From Methylobacterium mesophilicum (GTDB taxonomy: Bacteria > Pseudomonadota > Alphaproteobacteria > Rhizobiales > Beijerinckiaceae), in the NCBI RefSeq assembly GCF_022179445.1, contig NZ_BPQU01000005.1:1-64000 (forward strand): a stretch of DNA of 64,000 nucleotides, given 5' to 3'. The notes beneath the pieces are model-generated. The model was given only the letters and a program-made list of their open reading frames with translations. It was not told the origin of the DNA and did no database searches. This document shows positions 24,511-34,315 of the stretch, piece by piece; the stretch's first letter is position 1, and every line of letters begins with the position of its first letter. The position numbers were made by a program, and so were the translations under genes.

Positions 24511-26250
24511 ATGAGCTACCGCGCCCCCGTTCCCGAGATGCTGTTCACCCTCCGGCACGTGGCCGGGCTGGACGGCGTCGACCCGGACGACGCCGAGGCG
24601 ATCCTCACCGAGGCGGGGCGGATCGCCGGCCAGGTGCTCGCGCCGCTGAACCGGGTCGGCGACCGGCACGGCACCCCGTTCGCGGACGGATCGGTCACCA
24701 CGCCCCCCGGCTGGCGCGAGGCCTACCGCACCTTCACGGACGGGGGCTGGAACGGCCTCTCGGCCGAGGCCGACCATGGCGGCCAGGGCTTGCCGAAGCT
24801 GGTCGAGGCCGCCTGCACCGAGATGTGGAACGGCGCCAACCTCGCCTTCGGCCTCTGCCCGCTGCTGACCCAGGGCGGCATCGAGGCACTCGCGGCCCAC
24901 GGCTCCGAGGACCTGAAGGCGCGCTACCTGGAAAAGCTCGTGACGGGCGAATGGCCCGCCACCATGAACCTGACCGAGCCGCAGGCGGGCTCGGACCTCG
25001 CCCTGCTGCGCAGCCGGGCCGAGCGCGCCGACGACGGCACCTACCGGATCATCGGCTCCAAGATCTACATCACCTACGGCGAGCACGACCTGGCGGACAA
25101 CATCGTCCACCTCGTGCTGGCCCGCCTGCCCGACGCGCCGGCCGGCACCCGCGGCATCTCGCTGTTCCTGGTGCCCAAGGTCCTGCCGGACGGGACCGTC
25201 AACGACCTGCGCTGCTCGGGCGTCGAGCACAAGCTCGGCATCCACGCCTCGCCGACCTGCTCGATGGCGTTCGGCGATCACGGCGGCGCGGTCGGCTGGC
25301 TGATCGGGCAGGAGAACAAGGGCCTGGCCTGCATGTTCACGATGATGAACGCGGCCCGGCTCAATGTCGGCCTGCAGGGCGTCGGCGTCGCCGAAGCCGC
25401 GACCCAGCGGGCGCTCGCCTACGCGCAGGAGCGTCGGCAGGGCCGGGCGGTCGGGGCCGCCGAATCCACCAGCCCGATCGTCGCGCATCCGGACGTGCAG
25501 CGGATGCTGCTGACCATGAAGGCCTACACGGCGGCGGCGCGCGGCATCTGCTACCTCACGGCCGCCGCGCTCGACGCCTCGCGTGGCCCGGAGGGGCAGA
25601 CCGCCCTCGACCGCGCCTCCCTGCTGACCCCGGTGGCCAAGGCCTTCTCCACGGATCTCGCCAACGAGGTGACCTCGCTCGGCGTGCAGGTCCATGGCGG
25701 CATGGGCTTCGTCGAGGAGACCGGCGCGGCCCAGCTGATGCGCGACGCCCGCATCCTCGGCATCTACGAGGGCACCAACGGCATCCAGGCCATCGACCTC
25801 ACCGCGCGCAAGCTGCCGCTGAACGGCGGCGCCACGGTTCGCTCGCAGATCGCCTGGATGCGCCGGGCCGCGGAGAGCCTGCTCAAGGCGGGCGATCCCG
25901 CCTTCGGCCACATGGCGGCGCGGCTGCGCGATGGGATCGGCAGCCTCGACCGGGCGACCAGCCACCAGCTCGCCGCCCTGACCTCCAACCGCCCGAACGC
26001 GGCGCTCGCCGGCGCGACCCCGTATCTCCGCCTGTTCGGCCTCGCGCTCGGCGGCGCCTGCCTCGCCCGCAGCGCGCTCGCGGCCGCCGCGGCCCTGAAG
26101 GCCGGCGAGACCGACCCGGCCCATGCCGCCCGGATCGCCCTGGCCCGATTCTACGCCGAGAATCTTCTGGTGGCTGCGGGCGGGCTGGAGCACTCCGTCG
26201 TGGAGGGCGGCGCCTTCACGGACGACGCCGCGCTGGCGCTGGCGGTTTGA
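24511..26250 (+). CDS. Acyl-CoA dehydrogenase family protein
   Basis: A 579-residue FAD enzyme that oxidises acyl-CoA thioesters to 2,3-enoyl-CoA. It is of the long type with an extra C-terminal region, as in the FadE5/DmdC-like group. Landmarks: GGWNGLSAEADHGGQGLPKL, TMNLTEPQAGSDLALLRSRA (substrate and FAD binding), VQVHGGMGFVEETGAAQLMRDARI and IYEGTNGIQAIDL, which includes the usual catalytic Glu region. ATG 24511 has GAGAGGAG ten bases upstream. It starts a three-gene operon with an enoyl-CoA hydratase and an SDR, which suggests oxidation of an unknown acyl-CoA. Confidence 0.9.
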   Translation: MSYRAPVPEMLFTLRHVAGLDGVDPDDAEAILTEAGRIAGQVLAPLNRVGDRHGTPFADGSVTTPPGWREAYRTFTDGGWNGLSAEADHGGQGLPKLVEAACTEMWNGANLAFGLCPLLTQGGIEALAAHGSEDLKARYLEKLVTGEWPATMNLTEPQAGSDLALLRSRAERADDGTYRIIGSKIYITYGEHDLADNIVHLVLARLPDAPAGTRGISLFLVPKVLPDGTVNDLRCSGVEHKLGIHASPTCSMAFGDHGGAVGWLIGQENKGLACMFTMMNAARLNVGLQGVGVAEAATQRALAYAQERRQGRAVGAAESTSPIVAHPDVQRMLLTMKAYTAAARGICYLTAAALDASRGPEGQTALDRASLLTPVAKAFSTDLANEVTSLGVQVHGGMGFVEETGAAQLMRDARILGIYEGTNGIQAIDLTARKLPLNGGATVRSQIAWMRRAAESLLKAGDPAFGHMAARLRDGIGSLDRATSHQLAALTSNRPNAALAGATPYLRLFGLALGGACLARSALAAAAALKAGETDPAHAARIALARFYAENLLVAAGGLEHSVVEGGAFTDDAALALAV

Positions 26251-26261
26251 GGGGGGCGGAC

Positions 26262-27029
26262 ATGGCCGACACGATCGCGATCACCGACGTCGAGGGCGGC
26301 GTCCGCCTGATCACCCTGAACCGCCCGGAGAAGAAGAACGCCCTCACGGGGGCGATGTACGACGCGATGCGCGCGGCCCTGGCGGAGGCGGATGCGTCCG
26401 ACAGGATCGGCGCCGTGGTGTTCGCCGGGCAGCCCGGGATGTTCAGCGCCGGCAACGACCTCGCCGACTTCATGGGCGGCGCCGCGGGCGGCTTCAGCGC
26501 CTCGCCGGCCCTGGCCTTCATCCGCCAGCTCGCCCGGACCCGCACCCCGATGGTGGCGGCGATCGACGGGATCGCGGTCGGCATCGGGGCGACGCTCAGC
26601 CTGCATTGCGACCTCGTCTATGCCAGCCCGGCGGCGCGGCTGCGCATGCCCTTCGTGGAACTCGGGCTCGTGCCGGAGGCGGCGTCGAGCTACCTGCTGC
26701 CCCTGCGGGTCGGGCGGCTCAAGGCGACGGAGCTGCTGCTGCTCTCTCAGCCGCTCAATGCCGACGAGGCTTTGGCGCTGGGGCTCGTCAACGCGGTGCT
26801 GCCGGCCGACATGCTGCTGGACCAGGCCATCGCCCAGGCGGCCAAGCTCGCGGCCCTGCCGCGGGGCGCGCTGACGGCGTCCCGGGCGCTGATCCGCGGC
26901 GACCAGGCGCAGGTCGAGGCGGCCCTGGAGGCGGAGGCCCGGGCCTTCGACGCGCAGCTGCGCTCGCCCGAATCCCAGGAGCGGCTCGCGGCCTTCCTGA
27001 CGCGAGCCAAGCCCGCCGCGTCGGCGTGA
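26262..27029 (+). CDS. Enoyl-CoA hydratase/isomerase family protein
   Basis: A 255-residue crotonase-fold protein. ATG 26262 follows GGGGGGCGGA, eleven bases after the preceding stop. Visible landmarks are LNRPEKKNALTGAMYDAM, an oxyanion-hole segment FSAGNDLADFMGG, and IDGIAVGIGATLSLHCDLVYAS with RMPFVELGLVPEAASSYLLP. The second catalytic position falls in the GLVPEAASS segment, where the typical acid is Glu. It could hydrate the product of the preceding dehydrogenase, or act as an isomerase. Its stop codon overlaps the start of the SDR gene (GTGA), so the genes are translationally coupled. Confidence 0.9.
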   Translation: MADTIAITDVEGGVRLITLNRPEKKNALTGAMYDAMRAALAEADASDRIGAVVFAGQPGMFSAGNDLADFMGGAAGGFSASPALAFIRQLARTRTPMVAAIDGIAVGIGATLSLHCDLVYASPAARLRMPFVELGLVPEAASSYLLPLRVGRLKATELLLLSQPLNADEALALGLVNAVLPADMLLDQAIAQAAKLAALPRGALTASRALIRGDQAQVEAALEAEARAFDAQLRSPESQERLAAFLTRAKPAASA

Positions 27030-27871
27030 CCACGCCCCCCGACCTGTCCCAGAAGATCTGCCTGGTGGCCGGCGCCTCCCGGGGCGTCGGCCGGGGCCTG
27101 GCCCGGGCCCTCGGCGAGGCCGGGGCCACCGTGATCGTCACCGCCCGCTCCAGCGAGACCGGTCCGCGCACCGAGATGCGGCCGGAATCGATCGAGGATA
27201 CCGCCCGCCTGGTCGATGCGGCCGGCGGGCGCGGCCACCACTACCTCTGCGACCACCGCTCAGAGCGGGCCACGGATGAGCTGATCCATTGGGTGCTGCG
27301 CCGGTTCGGGCGGATCGATGTCGCGGCCTGCAGCGTCTGGGGCGGCAACGAGGGCTACGACGGCGAGCGCTACCCGGACGGGGCCGGCTGGGGCACGCCG
27401 TTCTGGCGCCGGTCGGCCGAACCGTATCTGGGGTTCCTCCAGGCCGGGCCGCTGCCGGCGCTGCTGCTCGCCCGCGCGGTCGCCCCGTCCATGGTGGCAG
27501 CGCGGACCGGCCTGATCGCGCTGGTCTCGTTCGGGACCGAGGAGTATCTCGGCGACGTGTTCTACGATTCCGCCAAGGCCGCCACCAACCGGCTGGCGCT
27601 CGCCTTCGGTCAGGACCTCGCGCCCTACGGCGTGACCGCGCTCGGCCTCTCGCCGGGCTTCGTCGCCACCGAGCGGGCCCTGGATCTCGGGCAGGACGAG
27701 CGGGCCACCGAGGGGCCGCTCTATGCCGGCCGGGCGCTCGCCGCCCTGGCGGCCGACCCGGACATCGCGGCCCGGGCCGGCGCGGTGCTGCACGCGGGCG
27801 ACCTCGCCCGGATCTACGGCTTCACCGATGCCGACGGCACCCAGCCGGAGCGCTTCCGCGTCGGGCCCTGA
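27026..27871 (+). CDS. Short-chain dehydrogenase/reductase (SDR) family protein
   Basis: A 281-residue Rossmann-fold oxidoreductase. The GTG start at 27026 overlaps the upstream stop by four bases. The cofactor motif is AGASRGVGRGLA (about residues 14-25, the TGxxxGxG type). The catalytic YxxxK appears as YDSAKAATNRLALAF near residue 178. The acidic region after the second strand (TARSS) suggests NADP(H). A larger-than-usual insert, SVWGGNEGYDGERYPDGAG..., resembles the DHRS1-like subgroup. As third gene of the operon it may act on a hydroxyacyl or carbonyl intermediate, which is inference from neighbours only. Confidence 0.86.
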   Translation: MTTPPDLSQKICLVAGASRGVGRGLARALGEAGATVIVTARSSETGPRTEMRPESIEDTARLVDAAGGRGHHYLCDHRSERATDELIHWVLRRFGRIDVAACSVWGGNEGYDGERYPDGAGWGTPFWRRSAEPYLGFLQAGPLPALLLARAVAPSMVAARTGLIALVSFGTEEYLGDVFYDSAKAATNRLALAFGQDLAPYGVTALGLSPGFVATERALDLGQDERATEGPLYAGRALAALAADPDIAARAGAVLHAGDLARIYGFTDADGTQPERFRVGP

Positions 27872-28007
27872 CCGCGCCCCGAAACCGGTTCGACCCGCCG
27901 CGGGAGCGAAAAACGGCCTTAATTCTCCCGCACGCTCGACCGTAATTGGCCGCGTGGGCACTTCGGTGTCCCGGCAGGCTCACTTCGGTGCGACGAGGAA
28001 AACAAGC

Positions 28008-29696
28008 ATGTCGGATGCGAATACGGCCCCGCGCGTGCTGATGGTGTTCCCCAAGTTCTACGAGAACTCGATGTGGAACTTCAAGGAGGCCATGGAGCTG
28101 CAGGGCGCCCGCGCACCCGCGCCGCCCCTGGGCCTGATCACCCTCGCCGCGATGCTGCCGCCGGCCTGGCAGGTGAGTCTGATCAACCGCAACTGCGAAG
28201 ACCTCACCGACGCGCAGATCCTGGCGGCCGACCTGGTGATGACCGGCGGCATGCTCCCCCAGGAGCCGGATTGCCTCGTCGTGATCGACAAATGCGCGGC
28301 GCTGGGCGTCCCGGTCTGCGTCGGCGGCCCGGCCCCGACCTCGACCCCGGAGATCTACGACAAGGCCGACTTCCTGGTTCTGGGCGAGGCCGAGGGCATC
28401 CTGGCCACCTTCGTGGAGGCCTGGGAATCCGGCGCCCGCCGCGGCCGGTTCACGGCGGAGAAGTTCAAGGCGGACGTCACGACCAGCCCGATCCCGCGCT
28501 TCGACCTTCTGACCTTCAGCCACTACCTGTATATCGGCGTCCAGTTCTCGCGCGGCTGCCCGTTCACCTGCGAGTTCTGCGACATCATCGAGTTGTACGG
28601 TCGCTCGCCGCGGACCAAGACCACCCCGCAGATGCTGGCCGAACTCGACCGGCTCTACAGCCTCGGCCATCGCGGCCATGTCGACTTCGTGGACGACAAC
28701 CTGATCGGCAACAAGAAGGCGATCAAGCTGTTCCTGCCGCACCTGATCAAATGGCAGGAGGCGCACGGCTACCCGTTCAAGTTCTCCACCGAGGCCTCGC
28801 TGAACCTCGCGGACGACGACGAATTGCTCGGGATGATGCGGGACGCGAACTTCTTCGCCCTGTTCACCGGGATCGAGACGCCCGACGAGGCGACGCTGAT
28901 CCAGACCCAGAAGAAGCAGAACACCAAGCGGTCGATCGCCGACAGCGTGCACAAGCTCTACGAGCACGGCATGTTCGTCACCGCCGGCTTCATCGTCGGC
29001 TTCGACACCGAGAAGGACAGCATAGCCAAGGCGATGTCCCTGTGCATCAGCCAGACCGGCATCCCGATTTCGATGGTCGGCCTGCTCTACGCGATGCCGA
29101 ACACCCAGCTCTCGCGCCGCCTGCGCAAGGAGGGCCGCCTGTTCGAGAACTTCGCCTACACCACCGCCGAGCAGGGCGACCACTGCACGCAAGGGCTCAA
29201 CTTCGTGACGCTGCGCCCGCAGCAGGACGTGCTGGCCGATTACCGGGATGTGCTAGCCGAGATCTACGACCCGCCGAACTTTTTCGAGCGCGTCCGAGAG
29301 ATCTCCCGCCGGGTGAAGCGGCCCAAATTCGCGGCCCACAAGCTCGACTGGCGCCACGTCGCGCGCGACCTGGGGTCGCTGCTGCGGATCTGCTGGCGGA
29401 TGACCGTGCGGCGGCCCGAACTGGCCAAGCACTTCTGGGGCGTGTTCCTGCAGACCGCCCGCCACAACCCGGCGGCCCTCGAGGCGGTGGTCACCAACAT
29501 GGTGATCTACCTCCACGTCTACCCGTTCTCGCGCTACGTGATCCGCGAGATCAACGGCCGGATCGCCGAACTCGAAGCCGGCCGCTGGGTGTCGCCCCCG
29601 ATCCTGGCGCCCGAAAAAGACAGCGGCGCCAAGGCCGCGCCGGTCGGCAAGGTGGTCGCCCGCGCCGAGGTCAAGCACCTCGCCGCGGTGGCCTGA
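28008..29696 (+). CDS. B12-binding domain radical SAM protein with DUF4070-type C-terminus
   Basis: A 562-residue protein of unknown substrate. The N-terminal B12-binding-type fold (VLMVFPKFYENSMWNFKEA, then a CVGGPAPTSTPEIYDKADFLVLGEAE stretch) is followed by a radical SAM core with CPFTCEFC (Cys184, Cys188, Cys191), and a C-terminal region like that of HpnP-type proteins. Shared blocks with the probable HpnP at 5.3 kb include CEFCDI...LYGR.PR.KT and the VDFVDDNLIGNKKA segment, but the N-terminus lacks the HpnP-specific SFGTFSHAYPLMGG motif, so it is a paralogue of different specificity. ATG 28008 lies 137 bases after the SDR stop. Methylation of a lipid is a reasonable guess. Confidence 0.83.
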   Translation: MSDANTAPRVLMVFPKFYENSMWNFKEAMELQGARAPAPPLGLITLAAMLPPAWQVSLINRNCEDLTDAQILAADLVMTGGMLPQEPDCLVVIDKCAALGVPVCVGGPAPTSTPEIYDKADFLVLGEAEGILATFVEAWESGARRGRFTAEKFKADVTTSPIPRFDLLTFSHYLYIGVQFSRGCPFTCEFCDIIELYGRSPRTKTTPQMLAELDRLYSLGHRGHVDFVDDNLIGNKKAIKLFLPHLIKWQEAHGYPFKFSTEASLNLADDDELLGMMRDANFFALFTGIETPDEATLIQTQKKQNTKRSIADSVHKLYEHGMFVTAGFIVGFDTEKDSIAKAMSLCISQTGIPISMVGLLYAMPNTQLSRRLRKEGRLFENFAYTTAEQGDHCTQGLNFVTLRPQQDVLADYRDVLAEIYDPPNFFERVREISRRVKRPKFAAHKLDWRHVARDLGSLLRICWRMTVRRPELAKHFWGVFLQTARHNPAALEAVVTNMVIYLHVYPFSRYVIREINGRIAELEAGRWVSPPILAPEKDSGAKAAPVGKVVARAEVKHLAAVA

Positions 29697-29711
29697 CCGG
29701 CCGCGCCGGCC

Positions 29712-31397
29712 TCACGCGGCGCGCACCGTCTGCAGGAAGGCGCCGATCTCCCGGCGCAGGACCTCGGATTGCGCCGACAGGCCTTCGGCCGAGGCGAGCA
29801 TCCGGGTGGCGGCCGTGCCGGTCTCGTCGGCGGCGCGGGCGACCGCGTCGATCGTGCCGGTGACCGAACCGGTCCCGGCGGCCGCGTCGGCGATGCTGCG
29901 GGCGATCTCCTGGGTCGCCGCGCCCTGCTGCTCGACTGCCGCCGCGATGGAGGTCGCCACCCCGTCGATCTCGCGGATCCGGCCGGTGATGCCGTCGATG
30001 GCGTCCACGGTCTGGCCGGTCGCGCCCTGGATCCGGCCGACCTGTCCGGTGATCTCGTCGGTCGCCCTGGCGGTCTGCGCGGCCAGGGCCTTCACCTCGG
30101 AGGCCACGACGGCGAAGCCCCGGCCGGCCTCGCCGGCCCGGGCCGCCTCGATCGTGGCGTTGAGCGCCAGCAGGTTGGTCTGGCCGGCGATGTCGGAGAT
30201 CAGCCGCACCACGTCGCCGATCCGGCCCGCGGCCTCCCTCAGCTCCTGAACCAGGCCCGCGGTCCGGCCGGCCTGATCCACCGCGCCCCGGGCGAGGTCG
30301 GCGGAGCCGTCGACCTGCCGGCCGATCTCCTGCACCGAGGCACCGAGTTCCTCGGCCGCCACCGCCACCGTGCCGACATGGGCGGTCGCCTCCTGCGCGG
30401 CGCTCGCCACCGCGGCCGAGCGCTCGGCCGTGCGGGTCGCCGTGCTGGTCATGGCCTCGGCATTGGACCGGAGGTCCAGCGCCGCCTCCGTCACCGCCGC
30501 CAGCACGCCACCGATCGCGGCCTCGAAGCCGTCGGCCATCTCCTGGACGGCCCGCCGTCGCTGCGCCTCGGCGCCGGCCCGGGCGAGCGTCGTCTCCTGC
30601 TCCAGCGCGCGGCTATGGATCAGGTTGTCCTTGAACACCTGGACGGCCGCCGCCATCGCGCCGATCTCGTCCCGGCGGCCGGTGCCGGGGATCGCCACGG
30701 TGGCGTCGCCCTCGGCCAGGCGCCCCATGGCGCCGGTCATCCGCTGGATCGGGCGGGCGATGCCGAGCAGGGCGAACAGCATCGCCGCCGCCGCGACCGC
30801 CAGCGCCACCGCCGTGGCGACCAGGGCGGTGCGTTTGGCCGAGGTCGCGTTGTCGGCGGTGGCGGCGACGTTCCCGTCGGTCTGCGACCGGGCCAGCGCG
30901 ATCGCCTCGGTGAGGCTGCCGACCGCCGCATCGTTCTGGGCGCCCGTCTCCGGGTCGAGGACGCGCTTGAGGGCGCCGTCCCTGTCGCCGGCGATCATCA
31001 GCTCGACCACCTGGAGCTGGATGTTCTGGTAGGCATTCCAGGCGCCGGTGAACCGCTCGTAGGTCTCGCGCGCCTTCGGGGTCGCGAGGCGGTTCTGGTA
31101 GGTCTGGCGCAGTTCGGACAACGCCCCGAGGCCGTCGGTCAGCGCGGTCTGGTTCTTGTCGAGGGTCGCGAAGTCAGGTGATCCAGCGACCAGCCGGTAC
31201 AGCTTCAGCCGCACGTCGCGCACCGCCATGCCGATGGCCTCGGCCTCGTTCTGGGCCGGCAGCCAGACCTGCGAAACCTCCTTGGCGTCCTGCTCGATCT
31301 CGGACAAGCGGACGACGCTGACGACCCCCTGGCCCGCAGCCGCGAGGGCCAGCAGGCCGATGGCTCCGCAGAGGACGGTCTTCAGAGAGAATCGCAT
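29712..31397 (-). CDS. Methyl-accepting chemotaxis protein
   Basis: A 561-residue transmembrane chemoreceptor. TM1 spans about residues 8-28. A periplasmic helical sensor of about 160 residues follows (4-helix-bundle type), then TM2 at about 188-212 and a HAMP domain at about 213-265. The cytoplasmic signalling coiled coil carries the conserved tip [20 protein letters not shown]. No C-terminal CheR-docking pentapeptide of the NWETF kind is visible. No other chemotaxis genes are adjacent. The stop lies 15 bases from the convergent radical SAM gene. The ligand is unknown. Confidence 0.93.
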   Translation of the reverse strand: MRFSLKTVLCGAIGLLALAAAGQGVVSVVRLSEIEQDAKEVSQVWLPAQNEAEAIGMAVRDVRLKLYRLVAGSPDFATLDKNQTALTDGLGALSELRQTYQNRLATPKARETYERFTGAWNAYQNIQLQVVELMIAGDRDGALKRVLDPETGAQNDAAVGSLTEAIALARSQTDGNVAATADNATSAKRTALVATAVALAVAAAAMLFALLGIARPIQRMTGAMGRLAEGDATVAIPGTGRRDEIGAMAAAVQVFKDNLIHSRALEQETTLARAGAEAQRRRAVQEMADGFEAAIGGVLAAVTEAALDLRSNAEAMTSTATRTAERSAAVASAAQEATAHVGTVAVAAEELGASVQEIGRQVDGSADLARGAVDQAGRTAGLVQELREAAGRIGDVVRLISDIAGQTNLLALNATIEAARAGEAGRGFAVVASEVKALAAQTARATDEITGQVGRIQGATGQTVDAIDGITGRIREIDGVATSIAAAVEQQGAATQEIARSIADAAAGTGSVTGTIDAVARAADETGTAATRMLASAEGLSAQSEVLRREIGAFLQTVRAA

Positions 31398-31492
31398 CGG
31401 GGCTTCCGTCGTCGCGGCCAGCCGCGCTTCCGGGTGCGATGATCTCCAGGATATCTCTTAACGTTTTATCTGCGGCTGGAGAATATTCGCGA

Positions 31493-32497
31493 CTAAAGCC
31501 ACTTCTTCCAGCGAAAGAAAACGTAGGGCAGGATGGCGGCAACGAACATCATCACCACGGCCATGGGGTAGCCGAACGGCAGTTCTAGTTCCGGCATCGA
31601 CTTGAAATTCATGCCATAGATCGAGGCGATCAGCGTCGGCGGCATGAATACGACGGCCATGACCGAGAACAGCTTGATGATGTTGTTCTGCTCAAGGTTG
31701 ACTAGTCCGAGCGTCGCATCGAGCAGAAATTGAATTTTCGTGGACAGGAAGGTCGCGTGCTCTTCCAGCGATTGAAGATCGCGCAGGGTCGAGCGGACAT
31801 CCTCTCTGAGGTCGCGGGGCGCCTTGTTTGTCCGATAGGTCGCCGACAGCGAAAGCAGGATCCGCTCCATCGAGACCAGGCTCTCGCGCTGCTTCGAGAT
31901 CAGGTCACCATGGCGTCCGAGCGCCCGCAGGGTATCCTGGAGGGCGGTGTTGCGGGCGGACGGGTCGTCCTGCACTTCGAAGATCTTGCCCGACAATCGG
32001 TCGATCCGCTCGCCCTGGAGCTGGAGCACGTCCGCGGCCCGGTCGATCACCGCCTCGATCAGACCGGCCAGGATGGCCTCGCCGGAGACCGCGGAGGCGC
32101 TGCCGTTCCCGGTCGTGCGGCCGGCCCGCTGGGTGTACATCCGGAAGGCCTGCGGCTCCTCGTGGCGCACGGTCACGAGCCGGCTGCCGCGCAGGATGAA
32201 GGTGATGCCGGCCAGCCCCGGCTCCTCGGCATCGCTGACCTTCGAGAGCACGCGGCCGGTCATGTAGCGGGCGCCCTCCTCGACGTAGAGCAGCTCCGAC
32301 GGCTCGATGTCCTTCATCTCCTCGCGGGTCGGCACCTCGATGCCCGCGAAGGCCTCGACCTTGAGTTCCTCCTCGCGGCTCGGGCGGATCAGGTCGAGCC
32401 AGACGGTGTCCTCGGGGATCGTGTCCTGGAGATCGACGATTCGGCGCTCAAGCAGCGAGGATCCGGCGCCGGTCGAGGGCTGGTGGATGAAAATCAC
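31493..32497 (-). CDS. CorA-type magnesium/divalent cation transporter
   Basis: A 334-residue protein of the CorA pentameric channel family, which imports Mg2+ (sometimes Co2+ or Ni2+). A soluble N-terminal domain and long stalk helix (about residues 150-265) lead to the pore signature YGMNF at about residue 294, between two C-terminal transmembrane helices. The protein ends FFRWKKWL, a basic cytoplasmic tail. The start is GTG 32497, without a clear ribosome binding site, so a downstream start cannot be excluded. It is 95 bases from the MCP gene and may be co-transcribed. Confidence 0.9.
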   Translation of the reverse strand: MIFIHQPSTGAGSSLLERRIVDLQDTIPEDTVWLDLIRPSREEELKVEAFAGIEVPTREEMKDIEPSELLYVEEGARYMTGRVLSKVSDAEEPGLAGITFILRGSRLVTVRHEEPQAFRMYTQRAGRTTGNGSASAVSGEAILAGLIEAVIDRAADVLQLQGERIDRLSGKIFEVQDDPSARNTALQDTLRALGRHGDLISKQRESLVSMERILLSLSATYRTNKAPRDLREDVRSTLRDLQSLEEHATFLSTKIQFLLDATLGLVNLEQNNIIKLFSVMAVVFMPPTLIASIYGMNFKSMPELELPFGYPMAVVMMFVAAILPYVFFRWKKWL

Positions 32498-32661
32498 GAC
32501 GGTGTCTCGGGTGCAAAACGGTCACTGGGCGGCGCCGGGTCCGATCCGCATCCGGCACGGCGGCTCCAAGCGCAAGCTGTGCCGTGGGTGTGGCGTTGTT
32601 TTCTGACGCTTCCGTGACATCGCGGCCCGCATCGACACTGCGGTGTCGTCAGGCCAGAAGG

Positions 32662-32949
32662 TCAGTTGCAGCCTTCGCAGACGCTGTCCTCGATCTTGTC
32701 GGTCAGGGCGCGCTCGCGCCGCTGCTCCCGCCGTGACGGGACCTCGCCCGCGCCCAGCGACGTACCCGGCGGCTTCGTCACGCCCAGGCTGTTGGTGTTC
32801 GGCGCCGTGATCGTCGATCGCGGCCCTCCGCCGGTGCCGGTCTCATCGGGGGCGCGCGGCTGAGCCGCCAGCGTGGCCGGCAAGACGAGGCTCAGCGCGG
32901 CGAGGCTCAGCGCTGCGAAGGCGAACAGGCGGATCGAGGCTGCGGTCAT
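32662..32949 (-). CDS. Small secreted protein of unknown function
   Basis: A 95-residue protein. ATG 32949 is chosen because GGAGG lies four to five bases upstream and because it opens into a signal peptide (residues 1-28, rich in Ala/Leu, ending LAAQPRA). The mature region is short, Thr/Gly/Pro-rich, then basic (RREQRRERALTD), ending in a CEGC pair of cysteines. No family is recognised. It lies between corA and the TrmA-like gene with no evident link. The terminal CxxC could bind a metal or form a disulfide. Confidence 0.65.
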   Translation of the reverse strand: MTAASIRLFAFAALSLAALSLVLPATLAAQPRAPDETGTGGGPRSTITAPNTNSLGVTKPPGTSLGAGEVPSRREQRRERALTDKIEDSVCEGCN

Positions 32950-33076
32950 GACACCTCCAGTCATCGTGAGAAGGTCAGAATCTACAGCAAGTTGCAAGCC
33001 TGCAATCTGAAAGTCTTCACTGCGCAAGTCTTCGATGCGCAGCCTCCGCGCCGCAAGCCTCCCGATCTTGCGCGCC

Positions 33077-34315
33077 TCAGCGGCGGCGCGGGGCCTCGCG
33101 GCGGAACACGCCGACCATCTCGACATGGTCCGAATGCCGGAACTGATCGACCGGCGTCACCGATTCGAGCTGGAACCCGCCGGCCGTGAGCGTCGCCGCG
33201 TCCCTCGCGAAGGTGCCGGTATCGCAGGCCACGCCGATCGCCACCGGCACCCGCGAGGCGGCGATCTGCCGGGCCTGGGCCTCGGCGCCGGCCCGGGGCG
33301 GGTCGAACACGACCGCGTCGAACCCGTCGAGTTCCGTGGGCAGCAGCGGCCGGCGGAACAGGTCCCGGCGCTCCGTGGTGACCTGGCGCAGGCCCGTGGC
33401 GGCCCGGGCCGACCGGTCGAGGCCGCCGAGCGCCGCCGCATCCGCCTCGACGGCGTGGACCGCGGCTGTCCGCGCCATCGCCAGGGCGAGGGGCCCGCAG
33501 CCGGAGAACAGGTCGGCGACCCGCCGCGGACGGCGCCCCACGGCCGCCAGGCTCAGCGCGGTGAGGATGGCCTGCCCGGCCGAGGTCGCCTGCAGGAAGC
33601 CCCCGGGCGCTGGATAGAGGCGGCTCTCGGCGTCCGTGACCGAGACCGGCTCGGCCTCCATCAGGCGCTCGCCGTGGAGCGACAGCCGGACGAGGCCCAG
33701 TTCGCCCGCGATTCGCACCAGCGCGGAGGCGACGCCGCCGGTCACCGGTCCGTGGCCGCGCAGGTCGATGTCGAGGCCCTGGTCGGTGGCGGTCACGGCG
33801 ACGTCCAGGGGTTTGCGGCCGTGGCCCAGCGGCGCCGCGAGCCGGCGCGCCACCGCGGGGGCCGGATGCAGGGCCGGCACCGTGATCGGGCAATGGTCGA
33901 TCGGCACGAGGGCGTGGCTGCGCGCGGCCATCAGACCGGCCTCGCCTTGTCCGTCGATCTCCCGGACGTGCAGCGTGATGCGGCGGCGCCCGGCCCCGTG
34001 CGCGTCGATCGCGGCCCCCGGCTCGACGTCGAGACGGGCCTGCGACAGGGCCTGCGCGACGAGGCCGCGCTTCCAGGACAGCTCCGCGGCGGGCGCGAGA
34101 TGCTGCGTCCGGCAGCCGCCGCAGCGCATGTAATAGGGGCAGAACGGCTCGACCCGGTCGGGGGAGGGCGTCTCGATGCCGAGCAGCTCGGCCCGCTTTC
34201 CCTCCCGGCGGATCGTCACGCGCTCCCCGGGCAGCGTATAGGGGACGAGGATCCCGTCCTCCGCGATGCCGTCGCCGCGGGCACCGAGGTCCCGGATCGT
34301 GACCGTTTCGCTCAT
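33077..34315 (-). CDS. TrmA/RlmD-family RNA (uracil-5-)-methyltransferase
   Basis: A 412-residue SAM-dependent enzyme that methylates C5 of a uridine in rRNA or tRNA. An N-terminal TRAM-like beta domain is followed by a Fe-S type cysteine set, CPYYMRCGGC plus a later PIDHCPI, as in RlmD. The methyltransferase core has DLFSGCGPLALAMA and the FDPPRAG motif. The nucleophile region reads VACDTGTFARD, keeping the catalytic Cys but replacing the usual SCNP. The ATG overlaps the stop of tlyA (ATGA), so both form an RNA-modification operon. Target base unknown. Confidence 0.88.
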   Translation of the reverse strand: MSETVTIRDLGARGDGIAEDGILVPYTLPGERVTIRREGKRAELLGIETPSPDRVEPFCPYYMRCGGCRTQHLAPAAELSWKRGLVAQALSQARLDVEPGAAIDAHGAGRRRITLHVREIDGQGEAGLMAARSHALVPIDHCPITVPALHPAPAVARRLAAPLGHGRKPLDVAVTATDQGLDIDLRGHGPVTGGVASALVRIAGELGLVRLSLHGERLMEAEPVSVTDAESRLYPAPGGFLQATSAGQAILTALSLAAVGRRPRRVADLFSGCGPLALAMARTAAVHAVEADAAALGGLDRSARAATGLRQVTTERRDLFRRPLLPTELDGFDAVVFDPPRAGAEAQARQIAASRVPVAIGVACDTGTFARDAATLTAGGFQLESVTPVDQFRHSDHVEMVGVFRREAPRRR

